A stretch of DNA of 64,000 nucleotides from Verpa conica (taxonomy: Eukaryota > Ascomycota > Pezizomycetes > Pezizales > Morchellaceae): assembly GCA_033030425.1 (NCBI GenBank), contig JAUFSD010000004.1, positions 186,001-250,000 on the forward strand. The letters are read 5' to 3'. The notes below the pieces were generated by a model, which had not been told where the DNA came from, searched no databases, and saw only the letters and a program-made list of their open reading frames with translations. How positions within the stretch are numbered: the first letter of the stretch is position 1; each line of letters starts with the position of its first letter. This document shows, piece after piece, positions 46,667 to 58,836 of the stretch. A program made the position numbers and the translations under genes.

Positions 46667-49600
46667 TCTCTCTTGATTATTATTCTTTTTTTACCGAAGA
46701 GATATGAATTGTTGTTGTTGTAGTCGAGGAGTATTAAACAGCTAGTGACGGCATACAGAACACACCCAACGTCACGCCAAATGGACCACATTTCTATACC
46801 TTAACAAAAACACCCAACTATAAGGAACTGAAAAGCAGTTGCGAATGAGGAAGGGGGGGGGGGGGTGGAGCTCTCCGCGGAGATATATATACCACTTTGA
46901 CCAACCCTCGTGGTGTGGACAAAGAAGCCTTGATGATTGTGTCTTTGAGGCATTGCATGTCGCAACGTTGCACGTTTTGGGGTTTCTCGTGGCAAACTTG
47001 CCTGTTCTGGGGTTTTCATGACAAACGAAAAACGGGGATTGGAACGCACATGCCAAAAGGCGAGGGGGAACAAGAAGACAAGAGGAGAAGTGAGAGAGTA
47101 ATAGAATCGTTGATGACGGACATGATAGCCGCTTTCCTTTCCCTCAGGTTACAACGTATTACGTTTTTATTACTCGGTAATGGGTACTTGCCTAGGTGGT
47201 ATACCAATGGAGTATTAGATGAGATGAGCGGCGTCTTTTCTTACTCGTCACAGCCGGTGTGCAGATTGGCTCTCAGTCCCCTCTTCTTCCCCCCTGAGTA
47301 GCTAACAGGGCAGGATTCTTGTATAACTTCAGCTCTGGTAACTCCCCCCTTTATGTATCAGAGGTGAGGGAGTACTTGGGTGCTTGGGTTGCAGATGGGC
47401 ATTTCTCGTAGATCCCCCCTAGCCTTTGGATGCCATAGGAACTCTAGATGTCAAACATAGATCTACACTATAGCCGTATAGGTCACGGATAATCACTCAC
47501 ATCAGCATCGTAGGAGCTTGGCAACCAGAGCAGGGGCAGCATTTCCGGTAACGTGCCATTTTGCGGGGATAGGCCGGTCGGCCGGTACTTTGCGGGGTGA
47601 GCTTTCCCACGTATAGCCGCATAAGGTGTCTTGGCAGGTCTCGGAAAACTAAAGCACTGAATGTATGACATTGCATAATAAAAAAGGACTCATTTAATGA
47701 TTGGCTGGTTCCATGTCGTCTGGTTTTCTTTTCTTTTCTTTTCTTTTCTTTGGTCTTGATGTTCTTATTTGGGCTATTTTATACGAGAAAGACCTCAGTT
47801 GCGATTTGCTATAGCTATAACTGTTCGGTGCAACCACAAAGCTCCACGGCATGCGGGAGGTCGTTCCGAGGAGCAGGCTTATGCTGTTGGTGTTGGGCTT
47901 TGTTCGGGAGTAGATTCGCTGGGGTAGATCGTTGGTGTTCGGGTGGTAGATCCTTGGCTATGTTATCATAGATGCGGGCAGTATGGAAGGGAAACAAGAG
48001 AGCTCGATGCAGTGATCTGTGTCTTGTTTTGGGGTCAACTGTCAAGGTTGACACAAGGCTTCGTTTGATATGGTAGTAAAATCCTTGTTATTACCCCCAT
48101 AGGGTTTTTATAGCCATGGATAACAATGCAGTTTAATGTTAGGGTTTATTAGGAAAGATTGCACTTATCAAATCAAGTAGTAGTACTGGAATACACTTTA
48201 TAGCCAATAGAACACCCTGAATATACTTATATCGTCAATAAAAATAAACCTCACCAGACGTCCATGTATTTTATGATTAATTCGTTCGTTAATTCCTCCA
48301 CGGCCCCTTCATCGCTATAATATCCACCCCTGGCCCCCCGTCTCCTTCGCATCAACCAACCACTAGGCGCCGCATCAAAACGAGGTCCTCAAATCACAGA
48401 ATCCCGATCCAAATGGTCTTCCAAGGCCAAGTAAAGCCCACAGGCCCAGGGGTGCTTCTACCGTTGTCTGCGTCCGTCCCTTCAAGATGGTTTCTGCTCT
48501 ACCGCTAGGTTAGTTTTCAATGAACTAGTACTATTATCCCCTTACTGTTCTTTAGGGTGCTGACGTATGTATCCCTATGATAGGCTTAAGTAATCGAAAA
48601 CTGGCCTGGGAAGTAGTATCGATATTCCCGTCGAATAAAGTATGAGTATACTCATAAGCCACAGTGAAAACCCACTCAGCTTCTAGGCATCCGGATGCTG
48701 TAACTAGTTATGGCGTTCTTCATCTCAGATAATTAAAGGTGCAACCACGCATTTATGCACTTTAGTCTGAGTTTTCTTTAGTAGTTCTATATACTTATAC
48801 TTCACAATACCAGTCCGCCTTGACCTGTTTATTCAAGTCTGGAACTATTCATCCCGGAAGCAAATCTACAAGAGAATATGACTAATAATATACGGCAAAG
48901 ACTATCTTTAGGGGACACACTATGAATCATCAACCCTTTGCGCGAAGCACTTATAGACTTATACCTCAGTCATTAACGGTCTCGGCAACGAACAATAGCA
49001 TAAACATTCTGTAAAACTGTAGTCTGCGACATCAATCATAGTAGTCGCATAAAAATATCACGTTAGATTTGATAACTTTAAACCGAAAAAATACCGGGCG
49101 ATGCAGGAGAAGTCTTAGACATATACACATCATTATGCATTATGATCTCTCTATGAACTAGATGTTAAGTAGGTTTTACTGAGCGAGGTTAAGAGAATTG
49201 CTGCTTTTGTGACTTTGGTCCATATTGTGGGAATAGGCATCCTAGTCAACCCCAGGAGGCGGTATTTACGAATGGCCTAGACCCCCGATTAGTTCGTGGG
49301 CGTTGTATATTAATCATCTAGGCCCTGGGAGTAATCATGAATTGATCCGTAGACACCCGAGCGTCAGTTCTCTCGTAAGCTTAGCTATCGTAAATCACAA
49401 AATCTCAAAGTTCAGTGCTGGTTGTGCTGGACTTGCTCCTTTCTAGAGTTAATATCCTATATATGCCCCTGAAAACTCACACCCCAGACTTCGGTCGTCT
49501 CCACCAAAGTAGGCCATAAGTAGTTATGAAAACTAGTCCTCTAGTCCGGTGGGCTGCCACGTGCGCTCAATGGTGATTTGAAAGACACCACATCATTGAG

Positions 49601-51511
49601 TACCATCTAGCAGGACAAGTAACGTGGAAAAGGCTAGAGTGAAACCAGAGGAGAAAACCTTCCTAGACCCTTCTGAACTATTGTTAAACCTTCCCCTTTG
49701 GCACCCGCTCCCATGCTCGAGTCCACAGTGCCCCAACGTACGTTGACCTCCGACGCCAACCCCCGGAATACATACCGATGGCGCTGTAGAAATTTGCATT
49801 TTTATAGGATTCCCTTAGTTACTATGATGCAGGATGTTTTAGCAACTTAGAGTTTGACTGGTATTAGTACCACAAACTACGCAGTTCCTAGCCATCTATC
49901 GTTCCCAGATTTACCTAGGAGTCGTTAAGAACCTAGTCCACCAAAGACGGCTGAAGGGCATCTTCCAACGCTTCTTACCATAAAAGGAAACCTCCTCTGA
50001 GACTGTGATGGCTCTTATTTAATAAATAAATATTTCTAGGGAGGTGGTGAGAATAGTAGTGTTGTGCTTTGAGCAGCTCCTCTACGTACTACTGCACAGC
50101 TAGAGCCACACTTCCGTCCTTAGAGCTATAACGCTATTAGTTGACCGCCGAAATAATATTTGTAAATTCTTTATTAAAAATATACAAATGGCCATCTCTT
50201 AAATCTAATGACTGAGCCACTCTAAACAATTACGCTGTGGCAATAGACCGGGCGGATTACACGGTCATACCCCCCTTTGACGGAAATGTGGCTGCGGCGG
50301 CCGTGGCGATGAAGGGAGGGTAATTAGTGATTATTATACCTCGCGTTACTATATAGAAAAAGCACATCGGTTTGCAGCTCTGATAATAAGGCGTCCTGAG
50401 CAGTAACACTAAGTTATACGATCAGTCTTATAATGCGACGAGTTTGACCTATCGGGTGCGTACCTGCTCTCCATCGGGAGTGCCTATCTCTGCTCATTAT
50501 GGTAGCGAGGACAACCTCCTGGTTGTTTTGTTTTTTTCCCAGGTCTCGTCTTGAGGCCCAATGGTATTGATATCATATCTAGGTACCTTTCTCCCCTTGC
50601 TCCCATTCCCATGCGATATAAAAATGGAGACTACCTTTCGGCGGATCCCGATATCGACGTGCAATTGAGAAAAATGTTCTTTTAATTAATGAATCGATAG
50701 TCGCGTTAACCAGCGGAACTTGGGAGCTGTATCAAGTCTATAATACTCCAAGCCCACCCGAAACCAGACTCGGGGGGGAAGTTGCATTAGGGAGGACTGT
50801 ACAGACATACAGACGTGGGCTGGCTACATGGACTGTGTCTATTCTAAGGCTCTTCGGAAACCCCCGATGCAGAGTGGCGCCCCCACAGTAATCATTCAGT
50901 GGCTCAACAAAGGGCATCTGGGATATCAACTTGATGCCTCTCAAGTACCTCATCTACAAGTTACCCCCGTGAGTACGTGGGAGGATTGATATCCCCCCCA
51001 TCCAGATCACTCAGCTCTCACCTGGCCCAACCTCTTGGAACGCTAAACAGCGGATGCGGGGTCGGGCCGATTACGCCGCTAACCCTGTGAGCCTAATCCA
51101 ACGACATTCCAAGAAGCCCATCACGACTCCCCCAGATAAGGGGGCGATCTCGAATAACCTACGCCGGTAACCCCTAAATACATACCCACAACACACACAC
51201 TCTACCCCAGATGCATGTGTACATGCATCGGAGCAAATATTCGGCGTTTCCACGGGGGACCACAACTATATTAAACGGGCCAAGGTTCCGAACCCTAGTT
51301 TTTGCTTGCAATCATCATCCAGCCCATCCCACACAATATCTCCATTAAGTACCCTACAAACATAACGTAAGGGTCTGAGGTGGGTGTATACTTGTGTGGC
51401 TAGAGTGAATAGCTGTGTAACTGTCCATAAGCTCTTAGCTCTTACCCTAGAGTGGGGACCGTTAAACGTCTCTGTTCGTATTCCTCTCCTGGTCACATAT
51501 CTCTACCTATC
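46667..51511. other. Gene desert upstream of the Zn2Cys6 gene
   Basis: Nearly 5 kb without a supported gene. Present are a G-run (46854-46865), a CTTTT pentamer run (47724-47751) and TTAGGGTTT at 48139-48147. Several short frames exist (for example 49593-49799 and 50738-50953 on the minus strand) with no splice or family support. The last few hundred bases should hold the promoter of the transcription factor. Confidence 0.5.
47724..47751. repeat. CTTTT pentamer microsatellite
   Basis: About five CTTTT units in tandem in non-coding DNA. Confidence 0.75.
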
Positions 51512-53476
51512 ATGATGGCTACGACCCCCCCTTCCCCCACCGCCGTCCAAGCCCTATCTTCTGTTGACTGCTACACATGCCGTCGACGTCGCGTCAGGTG
51601 TGATCGCGTGCTCCCTGGGTGTGCGAAATGCGCCCGGACGCAGCTGGACTGTCTGGGTTACAAGAAACCGCTTGTGTGGAACAAAGGGGTGGCGAGCAGG
51701 GGGAAGATGATGGGCAAGACATTCCCCGTGCCTTCCCCACCACAATCACAATCGTCATCGCATCAACCCAAGTCCCAGCCTGTCGGGAAGGAAAAGTCAA
51801 AGTCAAATTCGCGACGGATAGTACTGTATGATCAGAGTTCTACAGAACTTTGCGGCGCTGAGGTTGGCAGTATCCCCGGTCCTAGCCCGGTTGGGTCTAC
51901 GACGTCCGAGGAGGAGGATGAGGTGGAAATTGATAGAGTGGTGGAGGTGGATTGGTTGAGTGAGTGTGAAGCATCTTCACCAGATTCTTATGGGCCAAGC
52001 TCGGAGAATTCCTTTCAAGCACTAGTCGCCCGGCCATCACGAAATGTCAAATATACCTTGTCACCTTTCAACCCCTCCTTCTTCGGGGATCTCGACGCAA
52101 CTGGTCGTTATTATCTTTCATATTGTAAGTCTGCCACCTTCCCGCATTCAATTCCCTATTTAGAAGGTGGATGTGAGACATTTATATCAAATCTAATGGC
52201 CATTACTAGTTGACGAAAGGGTTTGCCGCGATTTCATCCTTTTTGAAAGATATGGCGATAACCCATATCGAAATCTCCTCCCTATGGCGGCTCAAAACCC
52301 ACCATTCCTTCATGCAGCCCTCGCTGTTGCTGCACGACATCATTCCAATAACTGCAATTTCCCCGAAACCCATGCGCTGGTATATAAAGGACGTGCATAT
52401 AAACATCTCTCACATGCTCTGCAGACCCAAACCTCTGGTGGCAAAGTTGTGACAGAGCCCGTTCTCGCAGCAATGTTACTCTTCCTCTTTTTTGAAGCAT
52501 TAGATTCGGGGATGAATACATGGAAGATCCATCTCCGGGCAGCGAGAAGGCTGATCCAATTGAGTGGAGGGATGAAGGGAATAAGGGGTGGAATGTCCTC
52601 TATGTTATCAGTCCTCATAACACATGTTGCAGCGTAAGATACCCTCCAACCCACATGATACGTCTCTAACATTTGACTATTAGAATCGATATCATTGGCC
52701 GCAGCCTCGCCTTTTCCGGCCCAGAAAGCGACTACCAGCCCTGGGGTAGTTCTCTCTCAGAAGTGTTCACCTCTCTTAAAGAAGCAGAGGACTATTCTTT
52801 CCTCGGCTGCCCAGCTGAACTTCTCCAAATTATCCTATGCATTACCCTTCTCAACAATCAGTCTAAAGGTGGGGGCCAAGCCACCTCTAACACCCCCGAT
52901 ACAGCAGGGGCAATGGTCACCGATGTTTCTGACAAGAATTTCATACCCTCCGCTGACACTCTACTAACACGTATCCACGCATTTGACCCTTCCAACTGGC
53001 TCCAAAGCCGCATGCCGAACATGAAGCTTCAGGCCAAGCTTTCAGTTGCGCAAATCAACCCAGAAGAACTTTTCCACCATGTCTCAGCTTACAAGTGTGC
53101 TGTGCACATTTTTGCTTCCCAAGTGCTCTCACCACCACTCCCACCGCTCTCGGAGCTTTCCCAATCGGAGCTGACAAACAAGCTCATCACTCACCTCTCA
53201 TATATCTCCCCCGGGAGTGTGCTGTATAAAGGCGCTGTGTGGCCAGTATTCCTCGCGGGGACTGGAGCGACAGAGGAGTTCCAGAGAGAGTTTGTTCGAA
53301 ATGCTCTCCAGAACATTTGGTGTGTGCTACCGCAGTTCAATATCAAGAACGCGGGTGTACTTTTAGAGGAGATGTGGAAGGATAATGATCGTGATAGAAG
53401 CGAAGGCGGAGGCACGGCCGGAAGGGATTGGAAGAAGAGACTAGAGAAGAGTGGGATTGACTGGTTGTTTATATAG
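51512..53476 (+). CDS. Zn2Cys6 fungal transcription factor, three exons (609 aa)
   Basis: Exons 51512-52124, 52210-52633 and 52684-53476; introns have GTAAGT and GTAAGA donors, and phases 1 and 2 agree. The DNA-binding binuclear zinc cluster is near the N-terminus (residues about 20-46): C-x2-C-x6-C-x6-C-x2-C-x6-C, beginning CYTCRRRRVRC and ending CARTQLDC. A Ser/Pro/Gln-rich linker and an acidic segment (TTSEEEDEVEIDRVVEVDWL) follow, a possible activation region. The C-terminal half carries the fungal-specific factor domain 2 type helices (RVCRDFILFERYGDNPYRN, FLHAALAVAARHHS). An upstream in-frame ATG at 51452 is possible, but MMATTPPSP starts directly before the zinc cluster as usual. The regulated genes are unknown; no biosynthetic cluster is adjacent. 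Confidence 0.92.
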
Positions 53477-56145
53477 TTGTGGGGATTATGAGTTTGGAGT
53501 TTTAGGTGAAAATCGGCTGTATGATTTATGATTTATAATTAGAATAGTTTCGGTAAAAAAACCCCACTTTTGATTTGGAGAAGAAAAAGAAGTGTATATT
53601 TTTGTTTTACCCTCGAGTGATGATATGTGATACAGATAAGATACATAGGACGTGTCGGTCTTTATAGTTTAGATAAGTGATTTACCTTCAAACATTTCTC
53701 ATTTTTCCTTCCTTCTTCGTCAACTACCAGATACAGAAAACCGGACTTCCTTCCTATTTGATCAACAAACAACCTCAACCCACCCTAGCCTAATCCACTC
53801 TAGCCTATTCCAATACATACACATACCTCCGACCACATATACCGTATTATCTAGATTTCTTCGACCCACTACAACAGGGTTCAACACGCACTGTAACTGG
53901 AGCCACAGAAATTAACACTAGAGCAAGAAAGGTATATACTTATACTAATGAGACCTACTGCATTTCTACCCTTTTGCCATACCCCCCCCCCGGTCGCAGT
54001 GGGTCGAATAATACGGTATATAATAAAAAAGTCACCATACCGAATATTAAACGTGATACCCCCCCCCACACATTGGGAATCTCCTTCTACTTTCGATTGA
54101 TGCGTTTCGATCAGTACCTATACAAGAAGCTCATTTGAGAGATCATGCGCTCCGAGATTCCCCTAATGCGGGTGTGATGGTGTTAGATATGGTTCTGAAA
54201 ATGTGACTACCGAGTGGATGTGTCCGGGTCGGTGTGGTTGGGGTAGTTCTGGTAGTGTTGTTCCTATTTGGGAGGGGAAGGGAAGGGGGAGGGGGGCTTT
54301 TAGTATATGGAAATGTCTAAGGGTTTACACACTATGCCGAAACTGATAGCTCGAATATATAGCGCACGGGCTGTCTATTCGCATAGGTGGGTAATTGTTA
54401 GTAATTAATATTTTTTTTTTTTGTTCTCTCCACGTGTAGCCCAGATATATGATCAATTGGATAGCCCGGACCCGCACAGAAATTACCCTACGTATACATC
54501 CAGTACAGTAAGAATACACAACTACAGAATATACCCACTACAGTGCCTCAGAACCCACTTAGATACGTATCACTACTATAGCACCATCGACACCTATACA
54601 AACCCCACCCCCAAAGAGGAGGAAGTGGAGACAGTAAGCAATCCGAGACAGATCTCCACATAGCTTTAGCCCGACCCCACATTAATAACCCCACCCACCC
54701 ATAGCCATATCTACCACCCGCCCACTCAAACCACAATCCACCACCCTCATAACATCTTCAAATAGCACCAAAAAACACACCTTAGCCACGCATACCCCAA
54801 CACTACATTTCTGAACAAACACTACCAACCCAACTCAAGAACTAACCATCTTCAAAACCTCAAAGCACTACTATATGTAGAAACACTCATGAGACAAATC
54901 CCAAATGACAGGGGAAAAAAACACATCTCAGCAACGGAATCCCGAAAAAGAAAAAAAAGAAAAAGGAACAATCAACTAAGGAGCTTAAGTAAACATGAGA
55001 ACCAAAAGGAAAACTTACATAGTTAAATAGCCTTTTTTTTAAGGTTATAGATTTCTTTAAAGATAATTTTATAAAAATTACTTTATCCCATCTGAACAAT
55101 GATCCATCATGGGTGTTTTCTACGTAATAGTTATATGTCATATGGAGACACGAATAAAACTCTACGCGGTAATATACAGCAGATAATTAATACCTTCCTA
55201 GGATCTATACATACATAACCCGTAGGCGAAAAGAAGGGAGGTATGGAGGGTACTCAACAAACCCCACCAGCATATATAAAAACCAAATGTAGTAGCTCCC
55301 AATACTAACATTCTTTCAAAAAACATACTCTACACTCACTAATTCTCCAAATGAACAAAAATCTAGGTCTAGAATCAATATCGTATTACTCTTGACTGTA
55401 TAAATAGTGTTGAAAAAAATTATATCTATATTTCATATACTACAAATCACTCTAGGAGTATATCAGAAATATACATATTATCCCCCCAACCTAATATTTT
55501 CGAAAGTTGATTTCCAATCTTGGTGTAACCCTCTACTTGAGAGCTATAGGGCTCCATGCATTTGCTCACTCCCCACTGAGACTCGAGTGATCCGTCATGA
55601 CCATATAGAACCCGTGACCACCAGCCTGTCAGTAACACAAATCATGCTGCAGCCACAAAAGCACCCAAGACCCGCTCGCTCATACTCAAAATCATGTATT
55701 TCTCAGCTAGAGAATATATAGTACATTTTTGGCCAGCTGTCCCTGCATACTACATATGCGTAAGGCTGAACTATTGTTTCTTTTTTTTCTTTCCTTTTTC
55801 CTAGTGAAACAAAATAGATAAACTTGACAGGTGGAATTTTGTAGTTGCTTTCTGCCTCCCGCGGATGCAACTAGGCCTAAAAACACCAAAAAAAGATACG
55901 AAGATATATAAAGATGCCTCACTCGATATGGATATAATACACTTAAACAAGGCCCCGTCCCAGCCGTCGGTTGCATAGACCAACCAGCCACCCACCTCAT
56001 TTTCACCATGTCATGAATCAAGAAAGGAAACCAAGAAACCATAGACATCCCGGAAAAAAGAAAAAAGAAAACACGCTAAAAAAAGCCCACCAGAAACGCA
56101 CCCCCGAACATAGGAAAAAAATGTCCATCATTTCCCGTCCAAGGC
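53477..56145. other. Intergenic DNA with one inverted-repeat element
   Basis: No gene seen. Apart from the inverted repeat at 53839-54019 there are C-runs (53982-53991 and 54059-54067) and AT-rich tracts. Short frames at 54421-54663, 54887-55141 and 55407-55721 lack support. The part before 56146 is 3' flank of the MARVEL gene. Confidence 0.5.
53839..54019. repeat. Short inverted-repeat element (about 180 bp)
   Basis: ATACCGTATTAT at 53839-53850 is the reverse complement of 54008-54019. A second inverted block (TCGACCCACT at 53861-53870 with AGTGGGTCGA at 53999-54008) lies just inside, offset by a 10-bp insertion in the left arm. The interior codes for nothing. It resembles a small non-autonomous element. 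Confidence 0.55.
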
Positions 56146-57311
56146 CTATCTCAGGTCTGCGCCTCGGTATGCATAATCCATATCAATCGGCGAGATTGGC
56201 ATATCCAATCCTGTAGACGGCATATTCAATCCTATATGCGGAGCTTGACCCCCTGGTGATGTCCCTGCGGGTGGAATCCGCCCATTTCCACCAATATCGT
56301 ATGGCTCCCTTCCTTCACCCCATGGTACCGGGTTTCCGGGGTGAGCCTCGTAACCGTCGTAGGATGCTACAGATCCAGTGCGGTGGTGGGACGATGCCGC
56401 GCCGTCATAAGATCCCACACTCCCGGCATGCCTTTGAGGGTGGTGAGAATGATCATCATCCTCCTCATCGCGGTTCTTGTTGATGAGCGCGTATTCGTCG
56501 TTTGAGCTGAACGCGTCTTTGGTGGTCTCTTGGATATCATGGCTGGGGACGGTGAGGTCTTCGAAAGGAGAGCAGGAATGTTGGCGAAAGTACCAGGCTG
56601 CATAACCGGCAATCCCTGTGGTAGCGAGCCATAAGAACCTACAATAGTCCGAGTCAGCTAATATACTTCTTCGCTTTGGTAAAGTGCAAAAAAAAAGCGC
56701 ACGGTGGGGGCGGGGTAAAAAGGCAAGATTGTGGAAAGGTACATACCACATGATAACACCCAACCCAACGGCAGTCTTATTCATGGTGCATGCTTTTTCG
56801 GCCTCACCGGTCCCAGCAGGGAAAAGCGCACATCCCCCCTTGTCTTTAATTTTCTGGTCCGTTTCCTTCTTTTCGCCGGTAGAGATGCCGCTGTTTGTGT
56901 ATGATGCGACAGAGACGAAAGCCGCAAACCAAAGAATCTACTGGGGGTGTTAGGACTTGCATATGCAGGGGGTGAGGCAAGGGCTTACGGATATCATTGT
57001 GTTTACACCTATGACCCAGTACGGGTGAGCGATCATCTGGGTTCGCGCAAACCGCGGAGCTTGCGTAAGGTAGATGAGTGAGGGAACCATAAGCCAGCAC
57101 TGCGGTAGAAAGTAAAAGTTAGTCTTTGATTCAAGAAATTGGCTTTATGATAGAAACTGACCATGGTAAACATGTACTTTGCAGCACTACTCGCAGGGCC
57201 ATCTGCCACCAGACTCGAGATAAGGATCCCCATCAATACGACCGCCCATACCGCTTGCACGACATGGATGATCATATTCGCCTTTTTTAGCAGGGCCGTG
57301 TTGACCATCAT
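56146..57311 (-). CDS. MARVEL-domain membrane protein, four exons (314 aa)
   Basis: Exons 57311-57162, 57099-56989, 56937-56747 and 56638-56146; phases 0, 0, 2 agree. Four predicted helices: IIHVVQAVWAVVLMGILISS; a segment around YMFTMCWLMVPSLIYLT; VIGVNTMISILWFAAFVSVA; and VGLGVIMWFLWLATTGIAGY. This layout, with a cysteine-containing extracytosolic loop (GGCALF to KACTM) between helices 3 and 4, is that of fungal MARVEL proteins of the plasma membrane. The cytosolic tail of about 150 residues is rich in Asp, His, Gly, Ser and Pro, with repeated GSVGSYDG / GSVASYDG units, typical of disordered, phosphorylatable tails. The exact function is unknown. Confidence 0.9.
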
Positions 57312-58401
57312 GACAGAGTTTACTCGTTATCCTTCAAGGGCCAGGTGTTGGTTCAGCGTGGTTGCGGCTGAAGTGGGTTGCAACGTTGAAAAGTAGCGGG
57401 GTCGAGGAGGACAACAAAGAGAAGGGGGGGGATAGAGAATTCTTATTTATTTTCACGATAGAGGAGAAGAGAAGAAGATTCGGAGGATGAAGAAGGGGAA
57501 AGATGGGGATAGGATGGGGATGAAGGTGAGTGGCTATGGAAGAGTGAGAGTTGTTGTGGACGGGAAAGACGGCGGGTAGATCAAGAAGTCTAGCTGAGTA
57601 TTCAGCAGATGCAAGTGGACAGACGTCAAGCCACAATAGCTAGAGGATGTTTGACGTACGTACGTACATACATGTGTGATAGTCAGCCTGCAGGGAAGCC
57701 CTCAGCCTCCAGTTTGTATTGACATGATGTTACTGTAACAACGGGCGGGGGGTGGACACGACTATTTTTACACAGCCAGGGTGGGGGGGGATGGGGGGGG
57801 AATGGGACGGGGAATAGAGACGGGGACGGGGATGGGGAGTGAGCCTGGGACTGGGAATACTCAGAGTGGGACTGGGATTAAATCACGAGGCAGGGCTGGG
57901 TGGAGATCATGAGAAACTACCATAACATCCAGTGCTCTATTATACTCTACTCTGCCTACTTGTAGAGTAGATAATATACGGGAACCCTCTCCTCCGCCCC
58001 CGTGACTGCGGCTGTACCTGTACCACACCCAAAGGCGGAGTTGCCGGATAACAAAGAGTAGAGTACTCTAGGTATCCACGTAAGTCCCGAGAACCCATCC
58101 CCCCGCCAAGCCCACCCCCCCAGAGCCTCACAACTCAAAACCATCTACCGTGAGCGAGCGAGCGCGCGCGAACAGCGATCGACAATGTAGTTTCTCAGTA
58201 CTAATAATAGCCTCTATACCAACAACAAAATCTCTACGATGTATAGAAACAGATTAGAATACATATCCCAATGGCGGGGGTAGAGACAGTCTACGCGAGC
58301 GCGCTTATTCATGAGTCCACATGTATATATCCAGAGCAGAGCAAACAAATAGTCCAAGCACCGCATATTCTCAGACAAAAAAGCACAGACACTACCAATC
58401 A
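57312..58401. other. Intergenic DNA with a G-rich tract
   Basis: Promoter side of both the MARVEL gene (minus) and the small secreted protein (plus). The G-rich tract at about 57743-57900 and alternating GAGCGAGCGAGCGCGCGCG (58152-58170) stand out. No gene is seen. Confidence 0.5.
57743..57900 (+). repeat. G-rich tract with quadruplex potential
   Basis: More than ten runs of three or more G occur on the plus strand, with partly repeated GGGGACGGGG, GGGATGGGG and GGGACTGGGA units. Non-coding. Confidence 0.65.
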
Positions 58402-58836
58402 ATGAAGAACCTCCCCACAACACTACCACTCCTCCTACTGCTACTACTACTACTACTACTCCCCACAAATGCACACCCACTACACCCACGCAACACAACA
58501 ATCCCCTCAATCTCATGCGCTATATCACACTCATCACCAGAAACCGCTATTCTCCGCCGGGCAGCAACAGTGTTCACGTCCATCTGCGACCCACTCGCCC
58601 CGCCGTCGGTCCCTACCTCGCAGGCTTGCATAACACTCATGCAGGACACGGGCGCAGGGTTCACGATAAACCTGTGCGGATGGGAAGCCGTCATGGCGGA
58701 CTGTGCAGACACGATGCGTGCGGTCGAGGCATTGGTCAGTAAATGCGACAAGGGGACCGGAAAGGCAGCGGGGGAGGTGGAATGGGAGTGGGGTATTGTG
58801 TCTATTATGGGTGTGGTAGCGGGGAATAGGAGCTAG
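58402..58836 (+). CDS. Small secreted protein with poly-Leu signal peptide (144 aa)
   Basis: The ATG at 58402 starts MKNLPTTLP followed by 11 leucines, encoded by 58429-58461, mainly a CTA trinucleotide run, then PTNAHP as the likely cleavage region. The mature part has six cysteines in total (SISC, SIC, QAC, NLC, ADC, SKC), compatible with three disulfides. The frame continues upstream to an ATG at 58321, which would place 27 hydrophilic residues ahead of the signal, so the inner start fits better. No family recognised; an effector candidate or other fast-evolving secreted protein. The repeat makes the signal length prone to variation. Confidence 0.65.
   Translation: MKNLPTTLPLLLLLLLLLLLPTNAHPLHPRNTTIPSISCAISHSSPETAILRRAATVFTSICDPLAPPSVPTSQACITLMQDTGAGFTINLCGWEAVMADCADTMRAVEALVSKCDKGTGKAAGEVEWEWGIVSIMGVVAGNRS
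58429..58461 (+). repeat. CTA trinucleotide repeat coding poly-leucine
   Basis: Eleven Leu codons in a row, six of them consecutive CTA, in the signal peptide of the gene at 58402-58836. Confidence 0.85.

Noticed and set aside
46801..47301. Overlapping frames on both strands near the G-run
   Set aside because: No start/splice pattern consistent with a gene; the composition follows imperfect repeats of TTTTGGGGTTT type.
49593..49799. 68-codon minus-strand ATG frame
   Set aside because: Short, isolated, no hydrophobic signal or family match; consistent with chance.
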